Shown one piece after another: positions 49,984-62,915 of a stretch of DNA of 64,000 bases. Source of the stretch: Dipylidium caninum. Its lineage: Eukaryota > Platyhelminthes > Cestoda > Cyclophyllidea > Dipylidiidae. The position numbers were made by a program, and so were the translations under genes. The notes under the pieces are model-generated. The model ran no database searches. It was not told the origin of the DNA and saw only the letters and a program-made list of their open reading frames with translations. Each line of letters opens with the position of its first letter. Within the stretch, counting starts at the first letter, position 1. Where the stretch lies: the NCBI GenBank assembly GCA_017562135.1, contig QEYB01000921.1, positions 744,001-808,000 of the forward strand, written 5' to 3'.

Positions 49984-52900
49984 CTTTTTGAGAACTTTTG
50001 GTACGTCCAATTTATCATAAGTATATGGTTTTTAAAGCTGAGGCGCTCTATTTTTTCAGCTCTAATTGCCATCCCTATCATGTAAGTGTCTTTTCAACAT
50101 GGATTGTTACCTGTTAAGTACTTCTGTTAAATACTGTTGAGTTTCTGTTTTAAATACTCCCTCTACCACTTAAATGGCTTGAACTTTAATGAAATAGAAA
50201 AGGCGAAATCTATTTTCTCAGGCATAACCGATGCTATTCACTTAAAGAATGCATGCGGACGTTGAGATAAATCCTTTTAGCTTGTCGGGTTTTTATGTTG
50301 ATTTCAACGAGTTTAGGCCTTGTCGATGTAAAAGGAGACTTGGAGGAAGTTAAGGCTACTTGTTGTTTAGCCCTCTGGCAATTTGCCCTGGCTGGATCAC
50401 ACAAGAGGGGGAGTTGTTTTTTGCCTTCACTTTTTTCGTAGATTTTGTGACAACCTATATGCCGCCATGGCAACTGTTTTGTGGTGCTATTCATTGACTT
50501 GTTCAGTTTATTAATAGGGCTTAATCACGGAGCTTTTGGCTGTGCTTGTGCAGTTGTCAACACCTTCAGCTGGTAAAATCCGTATTTTACCCTCCGAACA
50601 CGAGTTCGGCACACTGGAATGTGCCAAACCTGGCCATTTTCTTTTTAAAGTAAATTAACTGTAGCAAGCTCGACTCGATTCGGTAGATTAAATGCTTTTC
50701 GGTGGTGCTTACGATAAATTCTTTGGCTTCGCAACGCCCCCGTCCCGTCTCGGTGATCGCCCCACGTGGAGTCGGACGGATTATGACTTCTGCGTTTTTC
50801 CCACCCCCCCCCTCCCACTTTCGCCTCACAACTTTCAACTCTCCTTTGATGCCTCCTTAAATGGCTCACTCGCGTAATACGAGCGTTAAGTTTCGTCATT
50901 TACTGCCTGACGTTGTAGATTTCCGGCTTTTCTTATCCACTCAACCACTGTCAATCTTTTCATCTGAAAGGGGTGGCTAGTTGATTGTTTCCTGTTTAAA
51001 AATTTTTGCTTTAGTTCTAAAAATGTTCTTTTTTTTAGTGTGGCGCTTATCCATCATCAATGGTCTTTTTACCTGATCGTAAAAGCCCCTCTTGTTTAAA
51101 ATTGTTATTATTTTTATACGAAAGGATGTGTGTGTGCCAACGAAAGACGTTGGTAAAGAATTGTGAATTAGTTGGGGAACTGGAGTTTTATGAAAACGTT
51201 TTTGCCCCGCTACTTAAAAACTCGTCTAAGTTATAAGTCATACTTTGATGGCACTTAAGAATTATCCCGCATCGACACCAAGAAATTCCTATTCACTTTT
51301 TTTTCCACTTTTTAAGATTTTTGCAGTATATTTCGTGAATTAAACTACCCAACGACGGGCTTTACTATTTTTTCCATCGGAACTCCTCGATGTATGGCAA
51401 AATCAGTATTTGTGTAGAGATCCTATTTTTTTTTAAAACAATGGTAGAAATTGGCTACGAATTTTGTGATGATACACTCCACGCAAACTGGAAATCGGGC
51501 TAGTTGAATGGTTAAAAGTGGTACAGTAATTTTGTTGTGTGTATGCGCTATTGAAGGGCAAAAATAACATTCCGAATTCATTACCATCCCTCATTCTGTC
51601 TTGTTTGGAGGTTTGTGCCACCGGGCACGGAGACACCAATGGAGTGGGGGGCCATCAAGGCGAAGTCTTGCATTTTGAAGGGACAAAAAATGAGGCGGAA
51701 AAGCAGTCTGATGGGACGGGTAGTGAAATTGGGTACAGAAATGGGACGAAAGAAAAGGACCAGTTCGATGATGAGGCCGAGGACGATGTTTTTCGTGGCC
51801 TCTCCAACCAAGACGATGATTCCGACGGTGGTCTCTCACGAGAGCAGCGCAGTTTCGCCCGGTACGAGTCGTCCCGAGATGTACAGGAACGAGACGAGAA
51901 GGCCGTTGCGGGGGGTGAAGAGGTTCGACTAAAAAAGCAGTCGTCAAACCCCAGCCCTTCGACTCGGACCTCGCTGAGGTCGCTTGAACATCTCCCTCTC
52001 CTCTCGTCTTCCCTCCGCCTTTCACTTGAGTTCCAACCAACAAATCTTGATTTCTTCTTTTCTTTTGTAAAAGACAACCTTCATTTCGCAATCGGTCTCA
52101 TCGCAGCTGACCTCCTTCCTTGCTTTCCACCTCCATGTGCGTATGCTAGTCTTCGACCCGCGCTTCTGCTGTTACTACTGCGACAACAACGATTGTTCTT
52201 ACATCCACATCTCAGCACAGACATGCACACACAAATCCCCCCCACATGATCATATGTACCTAGTGGCTACAAGACCTGGCATCTTTTTACAGGTGCAACG
52301 ACGACTACGGGGAGTTGTCTGTGGGTTTACACTAGCAAGGAATGGAGGTGCTCAAGTATACCCCTTTTTGTTAGCTAAAAGGGATTTAAGGTGTGCCGTT
52401 CGCCAGTGGATTGCTCCGATGGGCTCACGGCACCGTTACGAACTGTAAGGCGAGTCATCAAGTTTCAACTACCTTAATTCCCCACCTCTCATTAATTGTT
52501 TATATCAGGATCAGCATGAATTATAACCTCGGCGGTGATTGGGGCGATGTCTTCGAGGCTGACTCCCGTTTTCGGAGTGTGTACGGCTTTTTGCGGCCCC
52601 ACTACTTGGAATTGCAGGTTACGCTGCTCCTGTCGGGGAGAAATTGTGGAGCATGGGTTACGGCTAAGTTAAAACACTGGTCGGTGTGTAGGGCCCCCGA
52701 GAATGTTGGAGGCGCGTCCCAGGAGAAGGGCGAAAGTATCATGGGCTGCTTGAAGAAGTCGTCCTGAGAGCATTGTACCTTCCTCCATAGATCCGTGATG
52801 CGGACGCGTACTTTGGCATCAATTTCCCCTGACTATTTTGATATGCGGCAGACAGTCGAGATCTTAATGGCAAGAGGTTCCCGCTTTTGAAAGCGCAAAC

Positions 52901-53233
52901 ATTTCCTCTTTTAGACGCCACGGTCAGTGCCCACATTAACGTGTAACGGATAGCAACCAATGGACCCAAATGATACATCTAACAACTAATGATATGGGAA
53001 ATTGGTCGAAGTTAAGCTAATTGAAATTTCGGGGACTGCCACTGCCTCCCCACTAAAATGACTTGACAACGTGCTAACTAACAGCCAGTAGGAAGATTTA
53101 AAGTCAAGTGTGGCACTTATATGATGACGAATAAACATTAATCTGAACATAATCCTCACCGAGTGCATATGAAATATTTACAAATTAGAAGTTACAGGAT
53201 ATGTGAGGACGGAAAGTGATTCAACCAAGTCGT
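49984..53233. other. 3.2-kb intergenic region with an unexplained multi-frame open stretch
   Basis: Between convergent VPS26 and VPS41 no known gene was found. At 51539-52249 the plus strand has a 236-codon frame that is acidic, Ser/Arg-rich and ends in a hydrophobic segment. At the same place frames of 105 (plus), 166, 140 and 76 codons (minus) are open. One minus frame is strongly hydrophobic (KNIVLGLIIELVLFF). The coding strand, if any, is undecided. Confidence 0.35.
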
Positions 53234-56200
53234 CTACTGCTTCGCACACACCGGACAGGCCTCAAGCCGACCGGATCGTAGAAGGCATGCTTGATGAAAG
53301 ACATGGGAACAGCGGAAAACCAGAAGTGGCGGTTGATAACTCCCAGTCCTCTTGAGGTCAGTGTCAGGCTGTTGTGCCGCGGACTGGGGTGGAGGGCAGG
53401 TAGAGAGGAGAGTCTGTCGACAGACACGGCAAATGGCGCTCGAACCCGTTTCACTTTGTCCGAGGTCCACAAACACCCCTCGATTCTGAGCACGCACAAG
53501 GCGTGAGGAGATTTCGTGCAGGTCTTTCAGCAGGATGTCTTCACAGTTTCGTCTCAGTTCAATTTGTATCTAGAGAAGAATATTACCGGTATTTACCCGG
53601 TGTCGTTCCTCGATCAACTTAACTGTTTAGGAGAATCGGCCTGTTCCCAATAGTCAGTATCTGCAGTGTAACTTACACACCACCTTGACATTTGAGACTA
53701 CCATGAGTCGTTAGCACTCGTGTCCACCCAAAAATATCAACAGTAGAAACAAGAAAATACAAGGATTAGGGGATCCCACTATTAGACATAATCAAGCACA
53801 GGACAGCTTCGGGACCAATTCATGAGGGGAAAGTGGGTAAAGCGACTCGTGTCAACTTTGGAATAGCACCGGCGCACCCTTGCGAATTGTAATTGAATTT
53901 GGAGTCTAACGCAGACTTACACAAGGGAATACATTTCGTGAAATCATCAAGATCGGAATAATCGCAAGCGACCAGAGCCTACGACCAACAATCATACTTC
54001 TTTAAGATCTCTTTCAGAAGTTCAGAGACCCGTCCATTCTACTGCCGTTAAGTATTCCGTAAACCTCACATCTCCTTTCCCGTCCAAATCAGAACATGAG
54101 GAGGGGACGCTATATTAACAAAAACGCCTGCCTTTGGAAGTAACGCATTTCAAGAGCAGACTGTGCGAGCTCTGCATGCTTTTTTAGCCACAAAAAAAGA
54201 TAACCGCTAAACGAGAGGTTTCAGAAAGTAACCTCAAACCTTAACTAGTGGCCATGTCGTATAAAGTAATGGAAAATTGAGAAAGTTCATTGGGTGCTCA
54301 CCTGGGTATTGTGAAGAAGGTTCACCAACGACTCCTTCAAATGTGGGATTTCTGTCTTGGGTGCGATTTTCCTCAGAAGCAAAGAGGGGTCAATTCGTTC
54401 CGTGCTAGCGTGTTTCAATAGAGCACAAATGAAGCTCGGTTTATCTACGGCGAAGAGTACCACCTGATTCCAGAGATCCCCTCCCTCCCGCGGGGATAGA
54501 TCGACCTCCGAGACTCGCTCCGCTCCCATCTCGTAAGAATCGTATTTGTTATCACTGGCACGCCCATCGTCGACTCTTGTCTCGGCTGCTACAGCCGAGT
54601 CGCCATCATCAATACCCAAGCGACTGCGTTTTCGGAGGAGTCTACCCCTAGAATGAGAAACATGGTCATAGGACGTGAAGTAGGTCCCTCGTTGGGATGA
54701 ATCCTCCTCCAAACAATAGGCAATCGCTTGAGCTGCTACTTCGGCCTGGCGCTGTTCTGGAGTGAGGTTCTTGTTGGCCAGGAGAAGAGCATCTTCCGCA
54801 CCCTGCATGCATATAAAATAGCGTAATAAATAGGAATCAATGACATGTAGTCTCCACCGTTTTTCAGTAACCACTGAAGGTAAATAGGTGACAGCGTGTG
54901 GTAATTTTCCATAAACAAGAGCTGCAAACAGCCGTAAGACAAACCTCAGTGATTAATTTGTGTTCGGTTTCAGCATGAGATTTCGGGTCAGACGTGCCCT
55001 TATTTGCACACTAGTGCGTACACCCCAAATGCGTTTTGCTTTTTAAGAGAACTACGAAGGAAAACAAATGTTTAGCATCACAAAGCGTTTTCGAAGATAA
55101 AATTTGTTTGTCAGGTGCAATGACAGTTTGGAAAACTGGGAGAGTAAAAGACGAATTGTGGGCGCAATGAAAATGGAGGGTTTAAAGCAGAATTTAATGA
55201 GGCAGTGGAGATAATAGGGGATTTCATTAAGAATATCAATTATTTCGCACAAATACTGCTAGTGAAAAATGAAAATCTTGAGACTTCGTGTTGACAAAAA
55301 AGAGAATCCCACTTCATAAGTTGACCTTGCTCCCCAATAATAATGCAAGCTGGTCCAACTGCCGACAACTACTGATCAACGCAGCACGACAAAAAAAATA
55401 AGCGTTTACCGTTCTTTTCACTCTAGTCAAATGTCCAAACAGAACCTCATATTCCCTAGAACCGCTCGCTACTTCGTCAACAGCGCATTAGTTTATGAAT
55501 GCAACTGGTTTAACAGCGCACACATTAAAACTCAACATACACAGGACGCTTTCCTACACTCTGCAGTCACATCGATGCGACGCTACAAAACTCTGCCTTC
55601 CTTCGTTTCGTGACAATCCTTGCCAATTATTAAACCTATAAATTCCAAAAAGAAAGGGATGGAAACTGCGAGTTAGCCCCAAACCCACCTTTTCCATGAG
55701 CAACCGGAGCGCATCCTTGCGGCGTCCAACTCGTGTAAGCAGGTAAACGGTTTCGGGGACGTAATTGAGGGACTGACAGAGAGTCAAAGCTTCGTTCAGG
55801 GGATAATGATGGGTGGAGCGCAGGAAGGGGAGTAACTGCTCGCGGCAGTAGGACGCGTACAACTTCACCAACCGATGCATATGAGGCAGAGCAGCTTGAG
55901 GATTGCGATTATTCAGCTCCTTCAGGTACTGTCGAAGGAAATAGATTATTTTTATCACAGTTTTTGTCCCTAATGTGCAAGTAATATGGTTCATATGCCA
56001 CATGTAATACTAAATTCCAGAGCCTCCTATGTTTTTGTAGTAGACTTCTAAACGCTTATGTTTAAAAGAATCCGCAAAAAAGTAAACAAAAGTAGCCTTC
56101 GTGGGGATGATCTAGTGAAAGCATTAAGTATAGGAAAAGATATTGTCTTGAAAACACTTACGCTCAAGATAGAATAGAAATGGAATAATCTAAAACCTCG

Positions 56201-59200
56201 CCAAATTGTCAGCAACGCGATTATCCAACAAACGAAACACTTATTAGATGAGATAACTCACTTTGAATAACAGCAAAGGTCGCGAGTCGAGTTCTTGGAT
56301 GATGAAATCAACCTACAGAAAGACAAATAAGCCAAATTTCCCTATACTTCTTCTATTTAAGGGCAATTAGGTTTTTGAAAAATTACAGGCAACTCTGTCA
56401 TGAAATCGATCATGAGAAGAATTGCTTGTTTCGTGTCAATTTGACACAAGGGAATGAGCTGTCTGCGCATCAACATCCCAAGAGTACCACCAGCCCAACC
56501 TTCCGGTGGCAGGTGATGTCTGAGAAGGTCGAAGACTCCAGGGTCTTTTAATCCAATTGCAATTTCGAAGCCCTTTTCAGGATGACCATCGTTTTCGTAT
56601 AGCACAATCAGTGCACGCCAAAGAGCATTCATTTCGGGATCCTGGCTAGCTACATTGAACATGTCTACAACAATAATATCAGGTATAAACGAATCGACAA
56701 ATACCTTGAGGCGAGCACCAAGAGGTTTTCTTCTGGATTGCTGTGATTATGGGACTGAGGGAGTATAAACCACTGTTTGGAGGCCAGTTTTTGAGTTTTT
56801 GTAAAAATAATTGCGGAGATTTATTCAACAGCTCAATCAGAACGACCTCACATGTGGAGGGACTAATCAGATCTTTTGATGATGGTAAGTGGGCCACAAG
56901 AACCTAAGTGTTATTAAAGTGAATTGGTGAGGAGACCAGAGACTCGATAAAGCCCAGCCCTGCAGAAAGCAAACGTACATTTAATTGTCCAAGACGAATA
57001 AATCGGTAAATTTGTTCTTCCCACGACTTCTTGTCGGTGACAATGAGCTTGCAAAGATCCGCGGCGTTTCGATAATCTCCCGCCGCTATTAACTTGTCCA
57101 AGTAATCCATTCCCAGTTGCTGAGTCAACAAACGCCTCATGTAAAATATAGTTGGAGTTTATCAGTAGCTAGAAAAGTTTCCACGCAGTACGATTTGGTG
57201 TGTAAATAAAACACCGAGTTGCAAAGATGCTTCAGCCACACATTACAGAGAGGACGCTTATACCACAGTGGTTAATTGAGGAAGTCATTCCAGCCAATGG
57301 TAGGTTCGGCGGTGATAGCATTAGCAGTCAGCTTTGAACACAGCAAGGTAAATGCCTATGAAAATGCACTGGGACTTATCCATGACACAACGGACCAGTT
57401 AACGTCCTAACATTTATTTACCACTGACTAAGAACTCAGTAATTATACGAATGCTGACTAATGCTAAGCGTGATCACACCCGAGAGGCGTTTAAACTTCA
57501 AGAGTTTGAAGAACTGCCTCGCAACGACTGCTGTGAAGTCAAATATTTCAGAAGCTTACACCGTTCTGGCATTGATGGAAAGCAATTTATGCTCAAGTAG
57601 TGTATTGAAAAGATTAAGCTGGAGCAAGATACGCCTTGCGGGGTCGCATTAAATATAAGAAAGCATGTAAAATCAGCGAGCTAGCTGTAAATGACACCAG
57701 ATTATAAAGGATTTCAGGACCCATAAGTGTCGCAGAAAAAATTGAGGAGGAGGAATAGAAAACTCAGATAAAAGCTATGCCAAGGGGGAAGACTCATGGG
57801 AAAAAAAGGCGCCATAGTTGCATAAGCAATTAAAAGAGGAATAACCTTTGGAATGTGTCGAACCAAATCGTTTTGGCATTCATTGGCAATTTGTAGCGCG
57901 CGACAGGGCATATCTTGCTCCAAGAACCAGTCTATTCGATCATCCGCGGACAGCGGTTGGGCATAAATCAGGTCCACTGGGGAGTAGATCAAATGCGTAT
58001 CCTCTCCCGGGATGGTTGCTGCAATCATTACCAGTAAAAATGCAAATCTCCCCATAGAGAATGAGGACTCAGGACTGTCCAAAAAGCAAGTGAGGCTTGA
58101 GAGAATATTAAAAATGCAGACTGCTTTTAATTTTGAATTACTTCTCGTCAGTTAGTGTAGTCTACCGTAACACTAGACTGTTTTCAAATAGAGTGTATAG
58201 TTTTGAAGAAATGAATGCATCATAGCGGCTCTTATCATTTATGGTCCAAAGTATAAGTATTAAATTTTGATTTCTTTAATTCTAATTGTGGGAATCCATA
58301 TGGGATGGAAACTTTCTGCTGTATAATCCATTTTCAGTGAGTAACTAGTAAAATAGTGATGTGCATAAGCAGAAAGAGCTCGATTGCTATTAAAAGACTA
58401 TTAACCACTCATTAACGATTGATTTATACCAAAAATTATGCAAATATCAAGGAAAATTGTATAGCTTGCAAATGTCCACCGATCTACGGAAGTAGGTAAA
58501 CTATATTGTTAATACCGTCTGCAAATTCACTACCCTTAGGTCAAACTAGACAAGAGAGGAACATCACCTCGGTTTCTTCAAACCCCTTAAGCAAAATCAA
58601 ATCAAGCTGCATCAGTGGAGTATTAATACTTTAATTTACCTAATCCTAAGATGGAAAAATCAGGACTAGGAGATAACTCCAAGTCGATATCCTCCAAACT
58701 TATTGTTTCAAATGCATCCTCCACGAAAAGAACAGAATCGAGATCACTTGAGAGGCAGGGAGGATTGATCAGCGAATCGCCCACATCAGCAACAAGGAGC
58801 TGTGGTGATTTTTCATCCTCCGGGGTCACTACCAGCAAGCTCTCGTAGGATTTCGGATGGCAAAGGAGTACCAGAATGTGATTTTGATGCGTTGCAATGC
58901 CGCAAATCGCGCTGCTATAACCGTTTTGTCCCAAATCAAACTGGGCGGCTATTTGGACGTACTGTTTGGGCTGCGCCAACATGCCCACAGTACTGTTCGA
59001 AAGCTGAGAAGAAAGTGATTCGCAGTCATCAGTGGGCGAGGTTGAGTTCCACGTAGCGTCGTGCGTAGGGCTGTTTCGTCGGAGCACATAACAAACTTGA
59101 ATGATTTTTTCCCAGCCGACCAAAAAACAGCTGTCGGAGTGCCAGACGAGGTGGCAGTTTAAGTGTCCCCCAAGGAAACTAGTTAAAAGATGAAGTTCTA

Positions 59201-60847
59201 TTGGCTCGGCGAAAAAAGGGGAAAAAGTGAGAGATTTTATGGAAAATTGGGTGATGACTCTAACTTTTATGTTATGTTAAGTTGACCGACCACTCAATAG
59301 AAGCACTTTTTGGTAGACTGCCAGATTAGGGTTATTCAAGAAGAATACAACAGAAATAGAGCTGAGCATACTCCTAGTGGCAGATTAGCAAAAAAATAAG
59401 AACGGTGAAACATGGAGCCTTTAAATTCCACTAAATATACAGGCACAGGTGAAATATGTGGTAATTTCGATTAACGAAGTGATAAAATTTTAGGGTAGCC
59501 ACCAACGAACGACCAAAAGGGCAGACTAGTCATCGGCGGAGTGAAGTCCACTCATCACCAGGGCACTTACTGAACCGCGATCGAGGTGGTCGGGATAAGC
59601 GGCTATCAAAAAGTGGGACACACCTCTCACGAGTATGAAATGTTGTTACTCGTGTAAGTTAACACTAGTAGGAGTCAGGCAACACCGTTAGGGCCATTTA
59701 CCACTCAAAGGAAATAAATAAAGGGAGCTAGAACTTACTCTGAGTTAGTCGATGCTTTGGGAATGTAATTGACAAGTTGTTTCCTTGACACGTTATAAAC
59801 ATGAACTGCCTATAGTTTAGGAAGCTGCATTAATCGCGCGATTGAAGATAAGCGAACAAAGGAGTACTTACAGCATCGTCAGCCCAAATGAGGATATTTC
59901 CTCGCCATGTCATAGATTTTACACCACCTGGTGGGCAGTAAAGTTCTTCTGAGGTGCGACGTCCAAATATACCCCGAGAATGTAATATAACCTAGCGAAA
60001 AAAGCCGTTGCATGATATACTACCGCTTATAAGATTAAAAAGGGGAGCACAGCGGTCAACTGCTCAAGTAAGTGACAGTACATTAAGCGAAAGGTGAGAA
60101 ATAAATATCTCGAATGGATAAGTGATCTACAAATAATAGTTTATATCTAATTACAAGAACCATATACAACAATCCATAAGATTCTAGCAAATGTGTATAT
60201 TCAATTGAAAGTGATAACGTCGCTCTACCAAAAATGATGCATTTACAAAAATAACTCACAGCTTTGCCCCCAGTAACAAGTTTTCCAGACTTGGAATAGG
60301 CCGGAGAAATGGCCATTGCTTTAATAGGATAACTAAGGTTAACTAACTCCGTGCTTTGCGTATCAGAGAGGTTGTAGATGAACACCTTAATTTAATAGGC
60401 AATGTCAACAACAGGAGACTTACAAAGCCGTCGTCAGCACAGCTAAAAACAGAGTTGCCGTCGGTCGATATGCATACTTGATTGATCGGTCGGAAATGCT
60501 TAAGAAGCACGAAAGGAAATAAACCAAAGAAACCAGACGTTAAAAATTTATTGTGAGTAGACAAAATTACCTTTTTAAAGGATCCATTTTGAATTAGATT
60601 ACCCAGGTGATCCAAGACGTTTACTGTCCCATTCATGCAACCCAAAGCGATAAACTAAAAAGGGGTAAACATGGTAAAAGTTGAATGGAAATGAGTGCTT
60701 TAAAACTTCGTATTCAACCTTATAGTGAACCGCAACAGTAGTGATTTTAGTTTTTGAGTAACTTTCCGGGAAATAATTCTCAAGTCGATGATATCGCAAA
60801 CAAGGTTCCCGAAGCGCGAATTCCGCTTCAACACCAATTTCAGTCAT
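53234..60847 (-). CDS. VPS41: HOPS complex subunit VPS41
   Basis: VPS41 tethers late endosomes and lysosomes before fusion. Fifteen exons agree in phase and encode 1020 residues (human about 854): 60719-60847, 60571-60654, 60424-60498, 60260-60385, 59872-59991, 59739-59809, 58640-59178, 57846-58018, 56979-57119, 56705-56903, 56387-56664, 56262-56312, 55689-55928, 54302-54802, 53234-53569. Exons 1-7 form the N-terminal beta-propeller (AVHYKFIALGCMNGTVNVLD, KAMAISP..K..LVTGGK, GWEKIIQVC). DDRIDWFLEQDMPCRALQIA and GMDYLDKLIAAGDYRNAADL begin the helical, clathrin-repeat-like part. The C-terminus is a RING-H2: CRVC, then FRCSHVFHQACL and CPVC. Extra length lies in exon 7 and in a charged insert in exon 14, between AYCLEEDSSQRG and LWNQVVLFAVDKPSFI. 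Introns fall at 38-40, 62-75 and above 260 bases. The ATG directly follows an acceptor, CTTCCTAG. Confidence 0.95.
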
Positions 60848-61291
60848 CTAGGAAGCAAAGGAGGACCAATGAAGTCCCTCAAACATGTTTGAAATAAAGA
60901 TTAAGCTTTGGTAGATCAAAATAGACATTTGAATACAAACTAGATATAGATCAGAATCACCGCGCTCCACTGTCGGGTAACCTATTTAGTAAAGTCTACT
61001 TTTCAAACTGAGTGCAGAAAGACCACCGAAACCCAATTCGACTGACCTCGCTTACCCTGCCCGTATCAACAAACACCATGTACAGGACCCGTATAAAAAC
61101 TGAAACCTAAGTGCTAACCGCACTAGCCCCAAACATATTATTCCCAGCCAATCCTTAGATCAACCGTTGGGATAGCCCCAGGCAGCTGACCACTTACATT
61201 AGCAAAGGATGCCACTTGTAGAAAATTAAATGCAATAGGCAAAAGCTATTTCATGCTACTAGTACAAGAGAGATAAGATTCATGTAACAAT
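60848..61291. other. spacer between DDX6 and VPS41
   Basis: Both genes read leftwards and VPS41 is downstream. From the DDX6 stop to the acceptor before the VPS41 ATG is 637 bases. No coding potential was seen. It may hold the VPS41 promoter or first non-coding exon. Confidence 0.4.
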
Positions 61292-61297
61292 TTTATT
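61292..61297 (-). terminator. polyadenylation signal, DDX6
   Basis: AATAAA on the minus strand, about 190 bases beyond the DDX6 stop. Confidence 0.45.
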
Positions 61298-61484
61298 AAC
61301 ACAAACAAAAAATAACAGACAAAAGTCTAATAGTATGTATGTGTAGTAAATGCAAACGGAAAGCTGAAAAGGTTTATCTCCAAGTTACAAAAAATGTAAG
61401 TCAAAAAGAAATGCGTAAACTGAAAGTAAATGCAACGACAACTTTTGGCAAATGTTCAGTGCTCTGAAGGGTCAGAGAGGTTAT

Positions 61485-62915
61485 CTACGCCTTGTTCTCG
61501 ACCTCAATGGGTATCTTACTAGCGGTGCCAGAAATGACTTGTTCGTGAGTCTCCTCAGGAATTCCCAAACCCATGGAGAGAGCTCTGCGTGTTTCTTCGT
61601 CCAAATTGGAAACATTCTGGTATTCGGAGACATAAAGACGCTTATCTATGTCCTTTGGAATAGCTTTGATTTCTGTACGCAACTGATTTTCTATAGCCTT
61701 AAGGTGATAACAATCATCATAAGTAATGAGGTTAATGGCGACACCAAGGTGCCCAAATCTGCCAGAGCGTCCGATACGATGAAGATACGTCTCTGCGTAT
61801 TTTGGAAAGTCAAAATTTATCACCACATTAACGGAAGGTATGTCAATACCGCGGGTAAATAGATCAGTGCAGACCAGGTTTCGGCAATGACCAGCGCGGA
61901 AATCGTGGAAGACACGGTTCCGGTAATGTTGAGGCATTCTCGCGTGAATGTAATAACAAGAGTAACCTAACTCGGTAACTTTCTTTGCTAGCAATTCAAC
62001 GCGTTGTGCAGTATTGCAGAAGATAATCGCTTGGTTGATTTGGAGTTTGGAAAAAAGTGTGTTCAAACAATGAACCTATGCAACAAAGTAAAATAAGCCC
62101 AGAAGCTCACTTTATGCTTTTCTTGAACGTAGGCATAGTACTGCGTTACACCCTTCAGTGTTAGCTCCTCCATCAGATTTATTTCATACGGATTTTTTAA
62201 ATGAGTCTTGGTAAATGACTGAACCGATATAGGGAATGTCGCTGAATACAACATAATTTGCCTGTCTTCAGGAAGGTTTTTAATAACATCGGGGATGGTT
62301 TCCTATACGAAACTGTTAAATTGCTGAACAAATTACATTAAATCCAGACGATAAGAGCTTATCCGCTTCGTCAAGCACCAGGGTACTGCACTGATCCATT
62401 TTCAATATGGAACGATTTAAAAAATCTAATATACGACCAGGAGTGGCTATCAAGCAATGAACGGCGCCATCTAGACGCGCGAGGTCGTCAGCTAGATTAG
62501 TACCACCAGTCGTGACCATAATTTTGATTCCGAGGTACTTCGACACTTCTGTCGCGATCTGGCTGGTTTGCAGAGCCAGCTCGCGAGTAGGAACAAGAAT
62601 GAGAGCTTGCAACTTGTTAAGACTTGGATCTATACGTTCAAGGATCGGCACCAAGTAGGCCCCAGTTTTTCCAGTCCCGTTTTTAGCTCGAGCCAATATA
62701 TCGCGGCCAGAAAGCGCCATGGGTATGCTACTTTCTTGCACTGGGGATGGAGTAGACCACCCCTTTTCGTATATGCCCTTTAACAAGTCTCTTTTCAAGC
62801 AGAAATCCTCAAAAGAATTGCCTTTCGAGGACAGTACATCAATGGTTTTTAATCTCTCGTCTTTGGGGGGAAATATAAAAGAAGCCTTTTCAACTGATTG
62901 TGTGCTTAGTGCCAT
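61485..62915 (-). CDS. DDX6: DEAD-box RNA helicase DDX6 (Dhh1/Me31B/RCK)
   Basis: This ATP-dependent RNA helicase acts in mRNA decapping, translational repression and P-bodies. Three exons (62337-62915, 62111-62302, 61485-62075), with introns of 34 and 35 bases, encode 453 residues. Motifs in order: PSPVQ (Q motif), Walker A AKNGTGKT (77-84), [16 protein letters not shown] (182-185) and SATFPISVQ. The DDX6-specific [20 protein letters not shown] follows, then [26 protein letters not shown] and [10 protein letters not shown]. Near-identity to human across the core leaves no doubt about orthology. It starts close to the KDERLKT helicase core, without the long Gln/Pro-rich N-terminus of vertebrates, and has a slightly longer C-terminal tail. 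The ATG lies four bases after an acceptor-like TTTCTTTAG, so a 5' non-coding exon or spliced leader is likely. Confidence 0.98.
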
